64,000 nucleotides of DNA from Lepisosteus oculatus. Taxonomy: Eukaryota; Chordata; Actinopteri; Semionotiformes; Lepisosteidae. The stretch lies in contig NC_090711.1 of the NCBI RefSeq assembly GCF_040954835.1, positions 3,913,501 to 3,977,500 on the forward strand. Reading direction: 5' to 3'. Of the stretch, positions 61,171-64,000 are shown piece by piece (position 1 is the stretch's first letter; each line of letters starts with the position of its first letter). The notes below the pieces were generated by a model that was not told where the DNA came from, did no database searches, and saw nothing but the letters and a program-made list of their open reading frames with translations. Position numbers and translations under genes: made by a program.

Positions 61171-64000
61171 GAGGCGGAGGAGGATATTTCTCGGAAACTG
61201 CTGTGCAGTTCATCCCTATTTGTTGACCCTGCTGACACGGACTAACAACACCTCTCAGTTTTTAGTGCTCTTTAACACGGATCAGAGACTAGGGCATTGG
61301 GCAAAAGAATCAGTTGAAAGAAAATATTTACCAAGATTGGTCACTCTGCTTCCCCGGTCTAAAAAAATTCAGTTTTTGAAAGAATCCTCTTTTTGCATGT
61401 ACAGACAGACATGCAAATTTGCAGGCACAAACAGACAAACACATATGTATACATACCGATCCCCAAACATTTACGTATGTGTATGAAACATAACATCTGT
61501 ACCAGCAGCCCACCTGTTATAATGTGTGACCTCAAGGAAACCGCTCACAGAAGCAAGTAGCTGCCTAACATTTCTCTAGATGACCTTGAGAATACAGTGA
61601 AAAATCCCTAGATACAGAAGAATATTGTTATTTCTTGTAACTTCTGCTTTGCAATAGAATTGAAACAAAGGTGTTACCATCCAAATGTTTTACCCTACAG
61701 AATGTGCTATAAACATGTGTAACAAACACACTTACACAGTGGATGTTATAAGGAAAAGGAACTGTTTACAGCATTTGAATGCGTAAGGCCTAATCACTTT
61801 TTAAAAAAACAGGACAGGTGCATTAATTTAAGTTGATTTAAACAAGGCAGGTGAATTTAATTGAGTTATGTTAATTTAATTTAATTTGACTGGGTCTAAT
61901 CAAACATAATATAGTCAACACTGCATTCATAAATAAAGAATTTTATATAATTTGCTAAATCAATTTCAAAATGGCAGATGATAAATTCACTTACTGAAAA
62001 TCCTGCTGGATACTCATACTCAAGAGGCTACTTTATTTGTTCTCCAAAAAACATTTTAAATCAATATTAACTGAGCCATAACAGAAAAACTACATTGTAA
62101 AGAAATAAGGAGATGGGTAGGATCAATTATTCAACTGTCACCAGACTAGCATTAATTAAAATGAATAGTGAAAATTAAAGCTCTATCGTTAATTAAAATA
62201 AGGAGATATGCCAATAAATTAAATACTATTTTCCTTGTAATAAAATAGCTTGAAAAATGTCAATGTATTGTGCACACTTATCACTGCTTCATGACTACAC
62301 AAACTTACTGCTGATAGTTTTCAACCCCAGGTTTTTTTTCTGCATAATTAAATATTAGCATATAAGCTTATATAGAGAATGATGATTATATACAATATTG
62401 TTTAATCAATTGTTAAAACAACAATACATTCATTTTCTATAATTTGCAGTGGTAATTTCTCTCTCTTTTACAGTAGTTATCAAGCAGACTGAAAAGACAA
62501 CACATTTCTTTGCTGACTGTATGTCAGACCAGTCATGGACATCTCTGACATACACCATTTAAATATAGCGATTTCAGCAGATTGGTAATTAAATTAAAAA
62601 AAGCCCTTCAATTATTCTTTATTCTCTTTTATATCTGATGAGAAAAAAACACCTTGAAAAAAAAAATCAAGTAATAAAGTTACAGTATTGTACTTGATTT
62701 GATCAAATTATCAGATTTTATCGTAATTATGCATTAAGATCTTGCAGGGAATCACTATACATGCGTCTTTTCATTACAGCAGGTCTACAGCAGAAATACT
62801 GATAGTGGGCTTTAAGGATTGGGGCTCTATAAATAATAGCCTACCTGCAGTAAGTCCTGGAGGGATGGCATGTTTCTGCCACACCTGTTATGAGTTGTTA
62901 GCGCCTCCAGCAGCTGACAATGATGTGGTCACTCCAAATCTTCCACTGGCTGGGCTCAGTTACCGGCCCCAGATTATTTGATTAGCAATCTCGTTCAGTT
63001 CAGAAACAAAGTGTCCAGAAGTGGTGTGGCATGGCGGTGCGTCTGTGCCTATCCCTAGGGGCTCCCAGTCGTGCTCCCAGCTGGATCTCGCATGGCCAGG
63101 CCAAGCTGAGGGCTTCCTGACCTCCTAACCTCAATTACAGTAGCGCTAGAAGACCAGAAAGAGCACCATCATCATCACTCAACAGATAAGGGAATATAAG
63201 TGTCTAATATCGCTACAGTCCCTGGTCACACAGCACTCATGCTGTGCAAGGTGCTTCAGCTTGTCCTGCCTGCTCTCACAAACAGCCATCAGCTTCAGTC
63301 CTCAGTACTTCAGGACCTCTCTAGATTCTATACTTCTTTTAGACTAGAAGCCGGAATCCCCATACTTGTGCAATTATTCAATATAACTATTTTTAAGATA
63401 ATGTCTTGTATATTTCTTTTATCTGGAAGTGAACTGTTGGCTATATCCTATACATTACCAGTTCATAACCAGTGTTTATGAATGAAAAGCAAAAAGCGTT
63501 GTTTCTTGATAAATAAAAACAAAGCCTTTCTACATTTTTCAACCTACATCACATTCAGATGTGTTCCAAAAGCAGGCAGTATGTTCAATTTGTCTCTTGA
63601 TCTATATCACTGGAAACTTTTGAGAAGCTTTCTGATAAAAGAGACCCTCCGTTTCAGTCATGCTGAACAATAGAAAGAAAATGAATGACTACTAAAATCC
63701 AATTCTGCCCACAAATAGCCTCTCTCTCAAAGACTGGCCCCATGCTTTTAATAATTTTTGCTATAATAAAAGTAGATCACATTTTTCTACATTGTATTTA
63801 TAATACTGAAAGGGTGGTAATTGGAATACAATAAGTGATTTATTAAGCAGTTTAATACTCATATACGGTCAGTGTATCAATAGCAAAATGTACATTATCA
63901 ATCAACAAATGCTAATTCGAAGCTAATCTCTGGTATTAAGTGAGTATAATATTTTCTAGGATCCCTATTACATCTGGAAGTGCAAATTGCTTTTCACAGC

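Larger units (their letters stand above)
52293..64000 (-). other. nol4l: nol4l upstream intron or 5' region (11.7 kb)
   Basis: I searched by eye for the N-terminal coding exon expected from human NOL4L (phase: one base before the acceptor at 52293) and did not find it, so it probably lies beyond 64000. The stretch is AT-rich with a repeat at 54.1 kb and candidate conserved non-coding stretches at 55.6, 60.6-61.2 and 61.9-62.6 kb. No RNA gene or other coding exon is recognised. Confidence 0.6.

Noticed and set aside
1..64000. CRISPR array, operon, phage or other prokaryotic system
   Set aside because: Introns, vertebrate gene families and fish SINEs show nuclear vertebrate DNA; no regularly spaced direct repeats were seen.

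Overview
The window is nuclear DNA from a vertebrate. It is most likely a ray-finned fish outside the teleosts (gar, bowfin or sturgeon type), but the species cannot be fixed from sequence alone. The evidence is spliced genes with GT-AG introns, the gene order kif3b - asxl1 - nol4l known from the human chromosome 20q11 block, and many old tRNA-derived SINEs of fish type. These include DANA/HE-like copies ending in GGATGGAT-type tails and one tRNA-Ala-derived element with the fish tail 'CAATAAAGTATCTATC'.

Layout: (1) 1-2869, + strand: the last five coding exons of kif3b (about 183 residues of the kinesin-2 tail), followed by a 3' UTR that probably ends near 4.8 or 5.25 kb. (2) 5.25-7.94 kb: intergenic and promoter sequence of asxl1, with an ATG-free, triplet-rich 5' UTR. 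(3) 7940-34297, + strand: the complete asxl1 coding region in 12 exons (57, 83, 109, 124, 83, 85, 147, 164, 97, 106, 667 and 2697 nt), which join in frame to 1472 residues. It has an N-terminal HARE-HTH domain, a DEUBAD domain and a C-terminal atypical PHD finger. Intron 1 is 11.3 kb and carries most of the repeats. (4) 34.3-39.85 kb: asxl1 3' UTR and intergenic DNA with SINEs and a strong CTCF-like motif. (5) 39.85-46.77 kb: probable long 3' UTR of nol4l, read on the - strand. (6) 46771-52292, - strand: the last six coding exons of nol4l (401 residues). (7) 52.3-64 kb: nol4l upstream intron. I found no further coding exon there, only AT-rich stretches that look like conserved non-coding elements.

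asxl1 and nol4l converge tail to tail; kif3b and asxl1 run head to tail. Kif3b is a ciliary transport motor. Asxl1 is the BAP1 cofactor of the PR-DUB H2A deubiquitinase. Nol4l is a poorly characterised nuclear protein whose three PxDLS-type motifs suggest CtBP binding. These genes are neighbours by conserved synteny, not an operon. Nothing here amounts to a new multi-gene system. The most interesting points are the CTCF-like site at the convergent boundary, a 24-bp perfect palindrome in asxl1 intron 1, the three CtBP-type motifs of nol4l, and a few splice-level and repeat-level oddities.
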